In this document: one piece after another, positions 15,292 to 23,742 of the stretch
How positions within the stretch are numbered: the stretch's first letter is position 1
How the letters are laid out: each line of letters opens with the position of its first letter
NCBI GenBank assembly: GCA_015688915.1
Contig: JAATGX010000306.1
Coordinates: forward strand, 1 to 24,441
Reading direction: 5' to 3'
Length of the DNA stretch: 24,441 bases
DNA from: Desulfuromonadales bacterium
GTDB taxonomy: Bacteria > Desulfobacterota > Desulfuromonadia > Geobacterales > Pseudopelobacteraceae
Notes under the pieces: model-generated
What the model was told of the DNA's origin: nothing
What the model saw: only the letters and a program-made list of their open reading frames with translations
The model's database searches: none
Program-made: the position numbers and the translations under genes

Positions 15292-15308
15292 TTGCGACAA
15301 TGTCGCAA
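15292..15308. repeat. Short perfect inverted repeat in the 117-bp gap before the methyltransferase
   Basis: TTGCGAC and GTCGCAA form 7-bp arms around AAT. There is no T-run, so it is not a classical terminator. It lies 35 bp before the next start codon and could be an operator or an mRNA hairpin. It also marks the only sizeable gap in the first part of the island. Confidence 0.45.
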
Positions 15309-15342
15309 AACATGATATGCGATTGAGAATATTGGAGAAATC

Positions 15343-15963
15343 ATGAACTATCCCCTCAGCTCACTGAGCCGCTTTCTGAAATTTCTGGACACGCTGGAAG
15401 GAGAGGCATACGCCGAGGCCCCCTTCCCCCTGCATGACCGTATTACCAAGCAGGCTCTTGAGCACCTCTTTACCGCCTATGCGCTACCACCCTGCGCTCG
15501 CGTCCTTGACGTGGGGTGCGGCCAGGGGGTCGCTCTGGCGCCTTTCCGGCAACGGGGATGTATCGCCACCGGTGTCACCCTCAACGATGTCGATGTGGCC
15601 GCTTGCCGGGCACAAGGGTTCGACGTCCTGAAGATGGACCAATCCTTTCTGGAGTTTGCCGACGCATCCTTTGACGTGGTTTGGGCGCGCCATGTCGCGG
15701 AGCACAGCATCATGCCCTACTACACCCTGACGGAATTCCGCCGGGTACTGCGGCCCAGTGGGTTTCTGTACCTCGAGGTGCCGGCAATCAACACCATCGG
15801 GCATGAACGGAATCCGAACCATTACAGCGTGCTGGGGCAGGAGATGTGGAGGGCCTTGCTGGAACGCAGTAGCTTCCAGGTTATGGAGACCATTAGCTAC
15901 TTCCTGAAGACCCTTGAAGGACCACCCGATGAGTTTTGGGGATTTTTCTGCGTCGCTTGTTGA
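15343..15963 (+). CDS. Class I SAM-dependent methyltransferase
   Basis: This 206-residue protein contains SAM motif I, RVLDVGCGQGVAL (53-65), an acidic strand-2 region after GVTLNDVDV, the motif SFDVVWARHVAEH, and the post-motif RRVLRPSGFLYLEVP typical of Methyltransf_11-type enzymes. The ATG at 15343 has GGAG seven bases upstream. It overlaps the following gene by 35 bp. Within a glycosylation island it probably methylates a sugar or a nucleotide-sugar intermediate, but a small-molecule or protein target is equally compatible with the sequence. No membrane segment or signal is seen. Confidence 0.85.
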   Translation: MNYPLSSLSRFLKFLDTLEGEAYAEAPFPLHDRITKQALEHLFTAYALPPCARVLDVGCGQGVALAPFRQRGCIATGVTLNDVDVAACRAQGFDVLKMDQSFLEFADASFDVVWARHVAEHSIMPYYTLTEFRRVLRPSGFLYLEVPAINTIGHERNPNHYSVLGQEMWRALLERSSFQVMETISYFLKTLEGPPDEFWGFFCVAC

Positions 15964-16660
15964 AGCCAGATTTGACAAACTTGAACGGAGTAGGAGAGCA
16001 TATATGGCACATGTCGGGCAAATGATCTTCTTCAACAACGTAAAACAATTTCTTCCTGATTTTTTCATTGGGACCACTGTTCTTGAGATTGGTTCCCTGG
16101 ATATTAATGGATCGGTGCGACGTTTTTTCGAAGCCTGCGAATACACCGGAATCGACATAGGGCCGGGCCCCCAAGTGGATATCCTCTGCAAAGGGGAAGA
16201 TTTTCCCGAAAAAGCCGGTCAATATGACGTGGTCATATCCACAGAGGTTTTTGAGCACACCGAGAACTGGGATCTCATTTTTTTAAACATGCTGCGGCTT
16301 ATGAAACGGAATGGAATGATTATTTTTTCCTGTGCCAGCTGGGGGCGGGAGCAACACGGGACATCGCTTTTTAGTCCCGATTCCGCGCCACATGTCGCTT
16401 CAACCAGTGATTACTACAAAAATCTGGTATCTGATGATTTCATTGCCGCCTTCAAAATGGACCATTGGTTTTCATGCCATACGTTCATAAGAGATGCGGA
16501 CTGCTTGTATTTTGTCGGAATTGGCCGTAACACTGCTAAACACATTAACAATTTCATTCAGTTTAAAACTGTTTATGATGAATATATCTATAACAAAAAT
16601 GTACTGGGGTTGCCGGACCATTATATCCTGAGCCTGCCATCCAACCGGATACTCGTGTAA
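15929..16660 (+). CDS. Second class I SAM-dependent methyltransferase, AT-richer
   Basis: This 243-residue protein has VLEIGSLDINGSVRRFF (51-67) as SAM motif I, then YTGIDIGPGPQVDI, QYDVVISTEVFEH and MLRLMKRNGMIIF, the standard strand order of a class I methyltransferase. The start is uncertain. The ATG at 15929 has GAAGGA seven bases upstream and overlaps the previous gene. The ATG at 16004 has a stronger AGGAGAG five bases upstream and would give 218 residues. The sequence between the two looks like coding helix, so I keep the longer form. The gene is visibly richer in A and T than its neighbours, with rare AGA and AGG codons, suggesting separate acquisition. Target unknown, likely a sugar of the island's glycan. 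Confidence 0.8.
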   Translation: MSFGDFSASLVEARFDKLERSRRAYMAHVGQMIFFNNVKQFLPDFFIGTTVLEIGSLDINGSVRRFFEACEYTGIDIGPGPQVDILCKGEDFPEKAGQYDVVISTEVFEHTENWDLIFLNMLRLMKRNGMIIFSCASWGREQHGTSLFSPDSAPHVASTSDYYKNLVSDDFIAAFKMDHWFSCHTFIRDADCLYFVGIGRNTAKHINNFIQFKTVYDEYIYNKNVLGLPDHYILSLPSNRILV

Positions 16661-16698
16661 CAAGTTTACATTCCGACCAATTTGAGGAGACGTTACCA

Positions 16699-18750
16699 AT
16701 GCCCGCACCGTCACCACTCCATGTATGGCTCGCTTATGTCGCTTATCCCGTCACCACTGCGGTGTATATTGAACGCGCCTTGAGACATATCTGCCGAGTC
16801 ACTACTGTTGGCCCCCGATTTCCAGAAGAGCGGCTTGAGGAATGGCAGATTAAAAATATGAATCTTCCGCTGCGGGATCAGGAAATACCTACCGACTTCA
16901 CTCCCGACATGAAAAGGCTCGTTGAGACATCCTCTGCTTCTAACCGTCCGGATTTGTACCTTTGGGTGGAGTCGGTCATGGGACACTTTCCCGAGCATCT
17001 TGAAACGCTCGCATGCCCACGTGCTTGTTACTTCATCGACTCCCACCTCTCAAATCTGGCGTGGCATCTGGAATGGGGCAAAAAATTCGATTTTGTGTTT
17101 GTCGCACAACGGGAGTACGTGGAACAATTCCGCTCCATGGGGATGAATGCTCATTGGCTTCCGTTGGGATGCGATCCGGAAGTACATGGAAAACAACTGG
17201 TTCCCAAAGTCCATGATGTCGCTTTCGTGGGAAGCACCCTCTTCAACCCTCGCCGGACAGTGCTGCTCGACAGCCTTGAGGCCGCCGCCGTCCCTTTCCA
17301 CCGGGAGCGCAGTTACTGGACCGAGATGGCACATACCTTTTCTGCTTCGAAAGTGATTTTCAACTGTGCGGTCAAGCGGGACCTGAACATGAGAGTCTTC
17401 GAGGCGCTGTGCACCGGCTCGCTCCTGCTCACCGACATGACGCCGGGAAGCGGACAGGCGGAACTTTTCCGGGACGGCGAGGACCTTGCCCTCTATCGCT
17501 GCGACGAGGAACTTCCCGACATGGCCCGGTTCTATCTCGAAAATGACGACCTGCGGGAGCAGATTGCCGCGCGGGGACGGCAGGTAGTTCTGAATGCCCA
17601 TACCTACCATCACCGGGTCGCGGATATGCTGGCGGTGATTCGGGGAGAAAAATCCACAACATGCTCGGCGGAAGAACTGCGGGCGCATTCAACGAAAGGA
17701 CTGGACGCCCCTTTCAATGACTACGCCACCCCGCGAATTCATATAAGCGGCAATGAACGGAGCTTTGTCATTCCCGTGTTGGACTATTCCCCTGCCAGCG
17801 AGTTCAACATTGCCACCCTGCTGCGGGACCTGGAAAACATCCCGGGCGACGTACTGGTCGTTTTCAACGACGAAACGGTCGCTGCCGAGCTCAAGGGACA
17901 TCCCCGCATCACCCGCTCCGCCGTGATGACGGAAAACATCGGCGTGGCCAGGGCCTGGAACGTGGGGATGGAGATGGCAGCCACTCCCCAGGTTTTTATC
18001 CTCAATGCCGACCTGCATCTGGAACCGCAGGCGGTGGAAGCTATGGCGCGCGGACTCTCCATGCTGGATAACGCCGCCTGCGTCGGTCCCCAGGGATCAT
18101 TCGTCAACTTTCGTCTCGGCAAGGATTTCCTCTACTTCGGCAAAGGTGACTTCGATATTCCCATTGAGGTGGATGCCGTCTCCGGCTTTCTCTTTGCCGT
18201 CAAGCGTGAACATTTCGGTCCCGGCGGACTTCGCTTCGAGAACGCCTACACACCCTGCTATTTCGAGGAATGGGATCTGGGACTGCAGATAAAACAGGCC
18301 GGACTCAAAAGCTACGTAGTTCCGACCACCGCCTATACCCATCACTGGAGCGGCTCCATTGCCGCCCGGAGGGAGATCGTCTTCATGGGGCGGAGCGAGT
18401 CTCCCCAGGAGATCCTGCGGCGAAACAGGCTCCTGTTCCTTGCAAAGTGGCGACGTGAGAGGGTGGACCTGCTGCTTGAAAGCTACATCGGAGACTACGG
18501 ACGCAAGCTGGCGCTGGAGCTTTTGAGGGCAGGAAGGAAAGAACAGGTGGAAGAGGCCGTGCAGCAGTTGGCTGCGGCAGCCCCTTGTCGCACGGATCTT
18601 CAGTGCCTGGCTGGTTTCGTTCTGGGGCACCTGGGGCGTTCCATCGAGGCGCTCCCCTACATCAAGCAGGCCCTCCGGCTCGACAAGTCCCTTGATGTCG
18701 ACGGATTCATCAGGGAACTCATGGCCGAACTGGAACAGGGCCATCCCTGA
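16699..18750 (+). CDS. Bifunctional glycosyltransferase: CgeB-like GT4-type domain fused to GT2 domain
   Basis: The protein has 683 residues. Residues 1-315 resemble CgeB-type GT-B transferases: PRACYFIDSHLSNL, FDFVFVAQREY, WLPLGCDPEVH, HDVAFVGSTLFNPRR, then NMRVFEALCTGSLLLTD as the sugar-nucleotide site. Residues 355-560 form a GT2 domain, with NIGVARAWN (413-421), the DxD-like NADLH (436-440) and EEWDLGLQIK (523-532) as the catalytic-base region. The last 80 residues (600-683) look like a short helical, TPR-like tail. The ATG at 16699 has GAGGAGA about nine bases upstream. Fusing two transferases suggests two successive sugar additions to one acceptor. The following gene starts two bases after its stop. 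Confidence 0.86.
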   Translation: MPAPSPLHVWLAYVAYPVTTAVYIERALRHICRVTTVGPRFPEERLEEWQIKNMNLPLRDQEIPTDFTPDMKRLVETSSASNRPDLYLWVESVMGHFPEHLETLACPRACYFIDSHLSNLAWHLEWGKKFDFVFVAQREYVEQFRSMGMNAHWLPLGCDPEVHGKQLVPKVHDVAFVGSTLFNPRRTVLLDSLEAAAVPFHRERSYWTEMAHTFSASKVIFNCAVKRDLNMRVFEALCTGSLLLTDMTPGSGQAELFRDGEDLALYRCDEELPDMARFYLENDDLREQIAARGRQVVLNAHTYHHRVADMLAVIRGEKSTTCSAEELRAHSTKGLDAPFNDYATPRIHISGNERSFVIPVLDYSPASEFNIATLLRDLENIPGDVLVVFNDETVAAELKGHPRITRSAVMTENIGVARAWNVGMEMAATPQVFILNADLHLEPQAVEAMARGLSMLDNAACVGPQGSFVNFRLGKDFLYFGKGDFDIPIEVDAVSGFLFAVKREHFGPGGLRFENAYTPCYFEEWDLGLQIKQAGLKSYVVPTTAYTHHWSGSIAARREIVFMGRSESPQEILRRNRLLFLAKWRRERVDLLLESYIGDYGRKLALELLRAGRKEQVEEAVQQLAAAAPCRTDLQCLAGFVLGHLGRSIEALPYIKQALRLDKSLDVDGFIRELMAELEQGHP

Positions 18751-18752
18751 AC

Positions 18753-20111
18753 ATGCCCCGGCAATCACTGAAACAGACCCTGGCTATCTCCGCCTGGGAC
18801 GCCCTGCGTGAAGGCGAACTGGAACGAAGCGAACATCTGTGCCGCGCTTTCCTGCGCCTTGAACGGGAACGGATAGAGAAGGCGCTCCGGGACGGCAGGG
18901 AATACATGGATAGCAACCCGTGCTTTGTCCGGGACGGGAGGTATCTGCCCAAGGATTACCTGATCACGGCCATCATCTCCACCCACAAGGCCGAGCGCTT
19001 CATGGAGGGGCGCCTGGCTGACCTCCTTGGCCAAAGCATCGCCGACAGGCTTGAGATCCTGGTCATTGACAGCGCGTCCCCCGAGAGCGAGGGGGAGATC
19101 GTGGCATCATTCCAACGCCGCCATACCAATATACGCTACCTGCGCACCGAACGGCGGGAGTCGATCTACCAGGCTTGGAACCGGGGGGTGCAAACGGCGC
19201 GGGGCACCTATCTGACCAACGCCAACACCGATGACCGGCTGCGGTCCGATACCCTGGAGCGGCTCACCGGGATGCTGGAGCAGGGACGCGGGGCCGGGGT
19301 GGCCTATGCCGACGCCCTTATCACCGGCACGGAAAACGAAACCTTTCAAGCCAACAGCTCCGTGCAAGCCACCCGGCGTCCTGGTTTCAGCATCAACGCA
19401 CTACTGGAAAGCTGCATCACAGGTTCCCAGCCTGTCTGGCAAAGGGCATTGCACGATACGGCCGGCCTGTTTGACATCGGTTACGGCTCGGCGGGCGATT
19501 ACGATTTTTTCATCCGCGCAACCCGGTACTGCCGTTTTATCAATTTGCCCGAACCATTAGGGCTTGTTTGGACCTCTCCCGAGACTTATTCGGGCAAGGG
19601 CATACTCCCCCTGATGGAATTTTACGAGGTGCGGGAATGTTATCGCTACCTGCTTGTCCCCACAGGCAGAGGGGACGCCGTCGCGCCTGGGCACGAGGAT
19701 ATCCGGGAAGCCATGCGGCAGATCATTTCGGGGTCGGGGTGCGGCGATAACGCCGAATTGATCGGGGACGCCCCGTCTCTCAATTACCGGATCGGATTGC
19801 TCTATGAACAGGCGGGGGACAACGGCAACGCCTGGCGCTACCTGCAACGGGCATCCTACCTGGTCCCGGAACAGGCCGACTATCGGGAGGCGCTGCAGCG
19901 CTCCCTCGCCATAAATCTCAGAGACATCATCAAAAACGAGGTCCAAGGAGAAGTCAACCCGGCCTCCGGCGACCTTCTCCAGGCCATGGCCATCGCCACA
20001 CGGATGCTGGGCTACTTCCCCATCGCTGCCTGGCTCTACGCTCTGGCCCTGGAACGGGAACCGGAAAACAGTATCAGTTGTGTCAACCTGGAAAGGCTGC
20101 TTGCACGGTGA
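18753..20111 (+). CDS. GT2 family glycosyltransferase with TPR-like helical tail
   Basis: This 452-residue protein begins with a helical stretch (residues 5-50). A GT2 domain follows: ITAIISTHKAERF (71-83), LEILVIDSASPES, IYQAWNRGVQTARGTYLTNANTDDR with the DxD-like NTDD at 158-161, and GSAGDYDFFIRA (245-256) as the acceptor-side motif. The C-terminal 120 residues are helical and TPR-like (YRIGLLYEQAGDNGNAWRYLQRASYL). The ATG lies two bases after the stop of the CgeB/GT2 fusion, with a poor ribosome site, so translational coupling is likely. The stop codon falls inside a long inverted repeat. It acts in the cytosol or at the membrane face on an unknown acceptor. Confidence 0.85.
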   Translation: MPRQSLKQTLAISAWDALREGELERSEHLCRAFLRLERERIEKALRDGREYMDSNPCFVRDGRYLPKDYLITAIISTHKAERFMEGRLADLLGQSIADRLEILVIDSASPESEGEIVASFQRRHTNIRYLRTERRESIYQAWNRGVQTARGTYLTNANTDDRLRSDTLERLTGMLEQGRGAGVAYADALITGTENETFQANSSVQATRRPGFSINALLESCITGSQPVWQRALHDTAGLFDIGYGSAGDYDFFIRATRYCRFINLPEPLGLVWTSPETYSGKGILPLMEFYEVRECYRYLLVPTGRGDAVAPGHEDIREAMRQIISGSGCGDNAELIGDAPSLNYRIGLLYEQAGDNGNAWRYLQRASYLVPEQADYREALQRSLAINLRDIIKNEVQGEVNPASGDLLQAMAIATRMLGYFPIAAWLYALALEREPENSISCVNLERLLAR

Positions 20112-20152
20112 CGGAGCCGTTGAGCCCGTCTCTGGAAAACGGGTCACCGTGC
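20103..20152 (+). other. Long stem-loop covering the stop codon of the GT2 gene
   Basis: GCACGGTGAC (20103-20112) and GTCACCGTGC (20143-20152) are perfect 10-bp arms. Inside, CCGT (20126-20129) and ACGG (20139-20142) add an inner stem. No T-run follows, so it is more likely a transcript-stabilising or attenuating structure than a strong terminator. A smaller GCCGA-N8-TCGGC repeat follows at 20168-20185. Confidence 0.6.
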
Positions 20153-20220
20153 CGTCAGGGATTCTTGGCCGATAGTCCGGTCGGCAGCACTAACGATGGG
20201 CTGGAAAGCGACGACAGCAT

Positions 20221-21045
20221 ATGCGAGTAGAGTTGATAACCATGTGGTATAATGAGGAATTTCTGGCGCCCTTCTTTCTCAATCATTATTCGTGGGTTCA
20301 CAGGATCCATATACTTCTCGACGCTGATACGAATGACTCGACTGAAGCCATCGCCAAGCAGTATCCGAATGTTGCCATAGAGCGGTTTTCATTTCCCGAC
20401 ATGTTGGACGATATTATCAAATCTGCCGTGATCAGTGCAAAATATCGAACCTTGACGGAAGCTGATTATGTCATCGTTGTCGATTCGGATGAATTCATAT
20501 TTACGAACGAAATCGTAAAGCCGGTCAGCACCCACCTTGCAGAGACCGTGAAAGATGTCTATTTTGTCAGTCTCTGGCAAATCTATAAGCATGAGACCGA
20601 TCAGCCCCTGGATCCCGACATCCCTGTTCACCTGCAACGGCGGCATGGGGACCCGGACATGGAAAACCCCATAAATATCGGCTATATCAAGCCGATCGTC
20701 GTTAAAGGCGGCATCGACCTTTTCTGGGGCATCGGTAATCATTATATCGTTCATGATGGTATGAAATTGGAGTGGCTGACCCGCCACCTCCATGCCCAGA
20801 TGGCGCTGGATATAGCTGTCGAACGACCTGAAATGCTCCAGGGGGCACACTGGCGGCTCGTGGATGTAAATGAGACCATAAAGCGGAGAATACTCAACCG
20901 CAAGCAGAGACTGTCCGCAGTCAATATCGACCGTCGGCTCGGGGCTCACTACCATCGGATCAAGGAAGACGACATCCTGAAAGAGTATGATGACAACAAG
21001 AATCGTCCGGTTGTGCTTACCGGTGAAGAGGAATTAGAACGATGA
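20221..21045 (+). CDS. Glycosyltransferase family 2-type protein (Glyco_tranf_2_4-like)
   Basis: This 274-residue protein starts LITMWYNEEFLAPFFLNHYSWV, a hallmark of the group of GT2 enzymes annotated Glyco_tranf_2_4 or GT92-like, then HILLDADTNDSTEAI and the metal-binding DSDEF at 88-92. The C-terminal half (LHAQMALDIA, HWRLVDVNETIKRRI) is less conserved. Codon use is AT-richer than in the flanking genes, hinting at separate acquisition. The ATG at 20221 has only a weak GGAAAG upstream; an ATG at codon 8 would remove part of the first strand, so I reject it. It overlaps the next gene by 4 bp (ATGA), so the two are coupled. Confidence 0.82.
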   Translation: MRVELITMWYNEEFLAPFFLNHYSWVHRIHILLDADTNDSTEAIAKQYPNVAIERFSFPDMLDDIIKSAVISAKYRTLTEADYVIVVDSDEFIFTNEIVKPVSTHLAETVKDVYFVSLWQIYKHETDQPLDPDIPVHLQRRHGDPDMENPINIGYIKPIVVKGGIDLFWGIGNHYIVHDGMKLEWLTRHLHAQMALDIAVERPEMLQGAHWRLVDVNETIKRRILNRKQRLSAVNIDRRLGAHYHRIKEDDILKEYDDNKNRPVVLTGEEELER

Positions 21046-22109
21046 ATGTTTCCATGCCCCGCGGACGGGCCCATGGCTGGGGGATAGCCGGCGAATATCT
21101 CAGCCGGGAGATCGCCGCCCTTCCCCCCGTCGAGGGAGTCACCCTGCATTGCATGCGGGGAAACGACCTCCAGCCCTTCGAGCCGGACCAGTGGGACCGG
21201 ATCAATATCGGCTACTGTTTTTTCGAGGACTCCATTTCAGTGCTTGCGCACGCCCGGGCGGCCGGGCGGCGCTGGGACATGATCGTGGCCGGGTCCCGCT
21301 GGTGCGAATACCAGTTGCGCATCGGTGGCGTGCGCAACTGCACCACCATCCTGCAAGGGGTGGATCCGGACCTGTTCTACCCCGGCCCCAAACCGGCCCA
21401 TCACGACGAGTTCGTCGTCTTTTCCGGCGGCAAGTTCGAACTGCGCAAGGGCCAGGACCTGGTGATCGCCGCCATGAAGGCCTTCATGCAGCATCACGAC
21501 GACGTGATCCTCTCCTGCGCCTGGCACAACCAGTGGCCGTTCTCCATGGCCACCATGGAACTCTCCCCCCATATCACCTATCGGCAACGCGAGGAGCCGT
21601 GCCAGAACCTCCTGGCCGAAACCCTGGCAGACAACGGCATACCCCCTGAACGGGTCCTACTCTACCCGCCCATGGACAACAGCCTGATGCGCCAGGTCTA
21701 CCTGGATTCCGACGTCGGACTTTTCCCCAACCGGTGCGAGGGGGGCAACAACATGGTGATGTGCGAGTACATGGCCTGCGCCAGGACAGTGATCGCCTCG
21801 GATATGACCGGCCATGCCGACGTGATCTCGGAGGACAACGCCATACCCCTCACCCGCTGCACGCCGCGCCACTACCAGCACTACGCCGAGGGGGTCTGGT
21901 TCGAACCCGATGTCGACGAAATGATCGAAGCGCTCGAATACGCCTACCACCACCGCCGCGAGCTGCGCCTCAAAGGGCTGCGGGCCGTGACGGACATGGC
22001 CCGCCTCTCCTGGCGGGAGGCGGCCAGGAGATTCCACGCTATCGGCCGGGCGCTTGCGAGCCGTCCCGGAAGCGGTGCCACATCAGCCGATACTCCGCCT
22101 CCAGGCTAG
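21042..22109 (+). CDS. GT4 family glycosyltransferase
   Basis: This 355-residue GT-B protein has GRAHGWGIAGEYLSREI near the start, MIVAGSRWCEYQL, the linker GVDPDLFYPG, FVVFSGGKFELRKGQDL opening the donor domain (126-140), and NRCEGGNNMVMCEYMACARTVIAS (230-253), where the E-x7-E motif of retaining GT4 enzymes would be expected; E233 and E242 are the candidate pair. The ATG overlaps the upstream GT2 gene by 4 bp and has GAGGA about nine bases upstream. Its last 71 bp run opposite the end of the GT41 gene. It is the last plus-strand gene of the island in the window. Confidence 0.88.
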   Translation: MNVSMPRGRAHGWGIAGEYLSREIAALPPVEGVTLHCMRGNDLQPFEPDQWDRINIGYCFFEDSISVLAHARAAGRRWDMIVAGSRWCEYQLRIGGVRNCTTILQGVDPDLFYPGPKPAHHDEFVVFSGGKFELRKGQDLVIAAMKAFMQHHDDVILSCAWHNQWPFSMATMELSPHITYRQREEPCQNLLAETLADNGIPPERVLLYPPMDNSLMRQVYLDSDVGLFPNRCEGGNNMVMCEYMACARTVIASDMTGHADVISEDNAIPLTRCTPRHYQHYAEGVWFEPDVDEMIEALEYAYHHRRELRLKGLRAVTDMARLSWREAARRFHAIGRALASRPGSGATSADTPPPG

Positions 22110-23742
22110 CGGTAAACCCCTGCCGGTCCATCAGGGGCGATGCCGTCATCATGCCGCGCAGATCGAGCCTCAGCCGGGAAAGCCGCGTCAGGTCCGATGC
22201 CAAATTCACGACGGTCTCCACATACCTCGCCTCTGTTCCCGCCACCAGGTCTGCGAGTCCCACCGTCCCCAACAGGCTGGCCCCCACCCGCGCGGCATGG
22301 GTACGCCCCGCCAGCGACACCACGGGAACCCCCATGTATAATGCCTCACAGGTTGTGGTGGTGCCATTGTAGGGGAAGGTATCCAAGGCGATGTCCACCT
22401 GGCCGTACAATGCCAGGTGCGCCGTGCGGTCAGGGGTCTTCCCCAGGAGCACGAGCCGCTCGGCGGGAAGCTCCAGCCGCTGGACAACCCAGCGGGAAGC
22501 TTCCGGATCACCGAACACCTCCGCCTTGAGCAGGAGACGGGAATCCGGAATCCGGGCCAGGATATCCCGCCAACGCCGCAACATTGTCGGACTCACCTTG
22601 GCGAGATTATTGAAGGAGGCCAGGGTGACATGGCCGTTTGTGCGGCAGGGGGGTAATCCGGGCGGTTCCGGGGCATCCGGCGGTTGAAAGCAGAGAAACG
22701 TGCCCGGCAGGCGGACCAGACGCTCGCTATGCCACTGTTCGCTCATGCCGGGCGGATCGGCCACGGCATCGGTGATGCGGTAATCGATGGCCCCCAGGCC
22801 GGTGGAATAGGGATAGCCGAGCCAGGTTACCTGCACCGGGGCGGGACGCCGGGCCATCAGGGGGAGCCGGTTCCAGGCGGTATGGCCGGAAAGCTCCACC
22901 AGGATATGGATGCCGTCGGCACGGATCAGGCCGGCGGCCTCGTCATCCCCCATCCCGGAAATATCCCTCCAGTGGTCAGCCTGGGAACGAATGCGTGCAG
23001 TGACGTCGTCCCGCTCCGGGTGACTGTGGTAGCAAAAAAGCTCGAACCGCGACCGGTCGTGGGAGGCCAGTACCGGCTCGATGAACGACGCCACCGAATG
23101 CTCACGGAAATCGGCGGACAGGTAACCTATGCGCAGCCGTTCGGCGGCCGGCGGCGTAAGCGGGGGGGGCGCCGCCGGGGAGCCGTGACGCGCGGCCCAG
23201 GCCAGATGCGCCTCGAACACCTTGTCAGGGGAATAGTGATCACTGAACAGCATGGTGAACACGAGGTTGTCATGGGCGATAACCGATGCCGGGTCCAGGT
23301 CGACGGCCCGCTGGAAGCATTCCATGGCCCGGTTGATTTCACGCAGTTTCTTCCAGGCGCATCCCAGGTCGATCCAGGCGCTGACGTGGTGTGGATCGCG
23401 CACCACCGTTTCCTTCAAAAAGGTGATCCCCGCCAAAACATGCCGCCGGGAAAGGTCGGCGCCGGCCAGATGGTACCACGCCTCGGCATCGGCGGGACAA
23501 TGGACCAGACGCATGCGGCAGAAGCGTTCCAGGTCGTCCCATCGGCGCATGAGCTGGCAGAGGCCGGCCAGCGGCAGGAAGGTTCGGGGCGATGCGGGAT
23601 CGGCGAAATAGGCCTTGGTCAACAGCAGCAGGGCATGGCCATGGCGCCCCTCGGCCAGGCATGGCGCCGCCTCGCCGAGAAGGAACGAAATAATGGACTG
23701 AAGCTCGCCCCGGTCCCCGCCGGTCTGGTGGAACGTCGTCAC
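22039..23742 (-). CDS. TPR plus SPINDLY-type (GT41) O-GlcNAc transferase-like glycosyltransferase
   Basis: This 567-residue protein has TPR-like helices over residues 20-175, ending in the classic REINRAMECFQRAVDLDP. A GT41 domain follows: RIGYLSADFREHSVASF (204-220, H215 matching the catalytic-pocket histidine of OGT), VELSGHTAWNRL, QVTWLGYPYSTGL, SFNNLAKVSP with K382 at the place of the essential OGT lysine, and DTFPYNGTTTTCEALYMG (454-471), the donor-binding motif. The family transfers GlcNAc or other sugars to Ser/Thr (or Asn in the HMW1C branch) of cytosolic proteins. The start is GTG (23740-23742) overlapping the upstream TGA; GGAG lies eight bases before it. The 3' end overlaps the GT4 gene by 71 bp. 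Confidence 0.92.
   Translation of the reverse strand: MTTFHQTGGDRGELQSIISFLLGEAAPCLAEGRHGHALLLLTKAYFADPASPRTFLPLAGLCQLMRRWDDLERFCRMRLVHCPADAEAWYHLAGADLSRRHVLAGITFLKETVVRDPHHVSAWIDLGCAWKKLREINRAMECFQRAVDLDPASVIAHDNLVFTMLFSDHYSPDKVFEAHLAWAARHGSPAAPPPLTPPAAERLRIGYLSADFREHSVASFIEPVLASHDRSRFELFCYHSHPERDDVTARIRSQADHWRDISGMGDDEAAGLIRADGIHILVELSGHTAWNRLPLMARRPAPVQVTWLGYPYSTGLGAIDYRITDAVADPPGMSEQWHSERLVRLPGTFLCFQPPDAPEPPGLPPCRTNGHVTLASFNNLAKVSPTMLRRWRDILARIPDSRLLLKAEVFGDPEASRWVVQRLELPAERLVLLGKTPDRTAHLALYGQVDIALDTFPYNGTTTTCEALYMGVPVVSLAGRTHAARVGASLLGTVGLADLVAGTEARYVETVVNLASDLTRLSRLRLDLRGMMTASPLMDRQGFTASLEAEYRLMWHRFRDGSQAPGR

Noticed and set aside
20168..20175. GCCGATAG as a sigma28 -10 element before the GT2-type gene at 20221
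   Set aside because: No TAAA-like element lies 15 bp upstream, so the match is probably chance.
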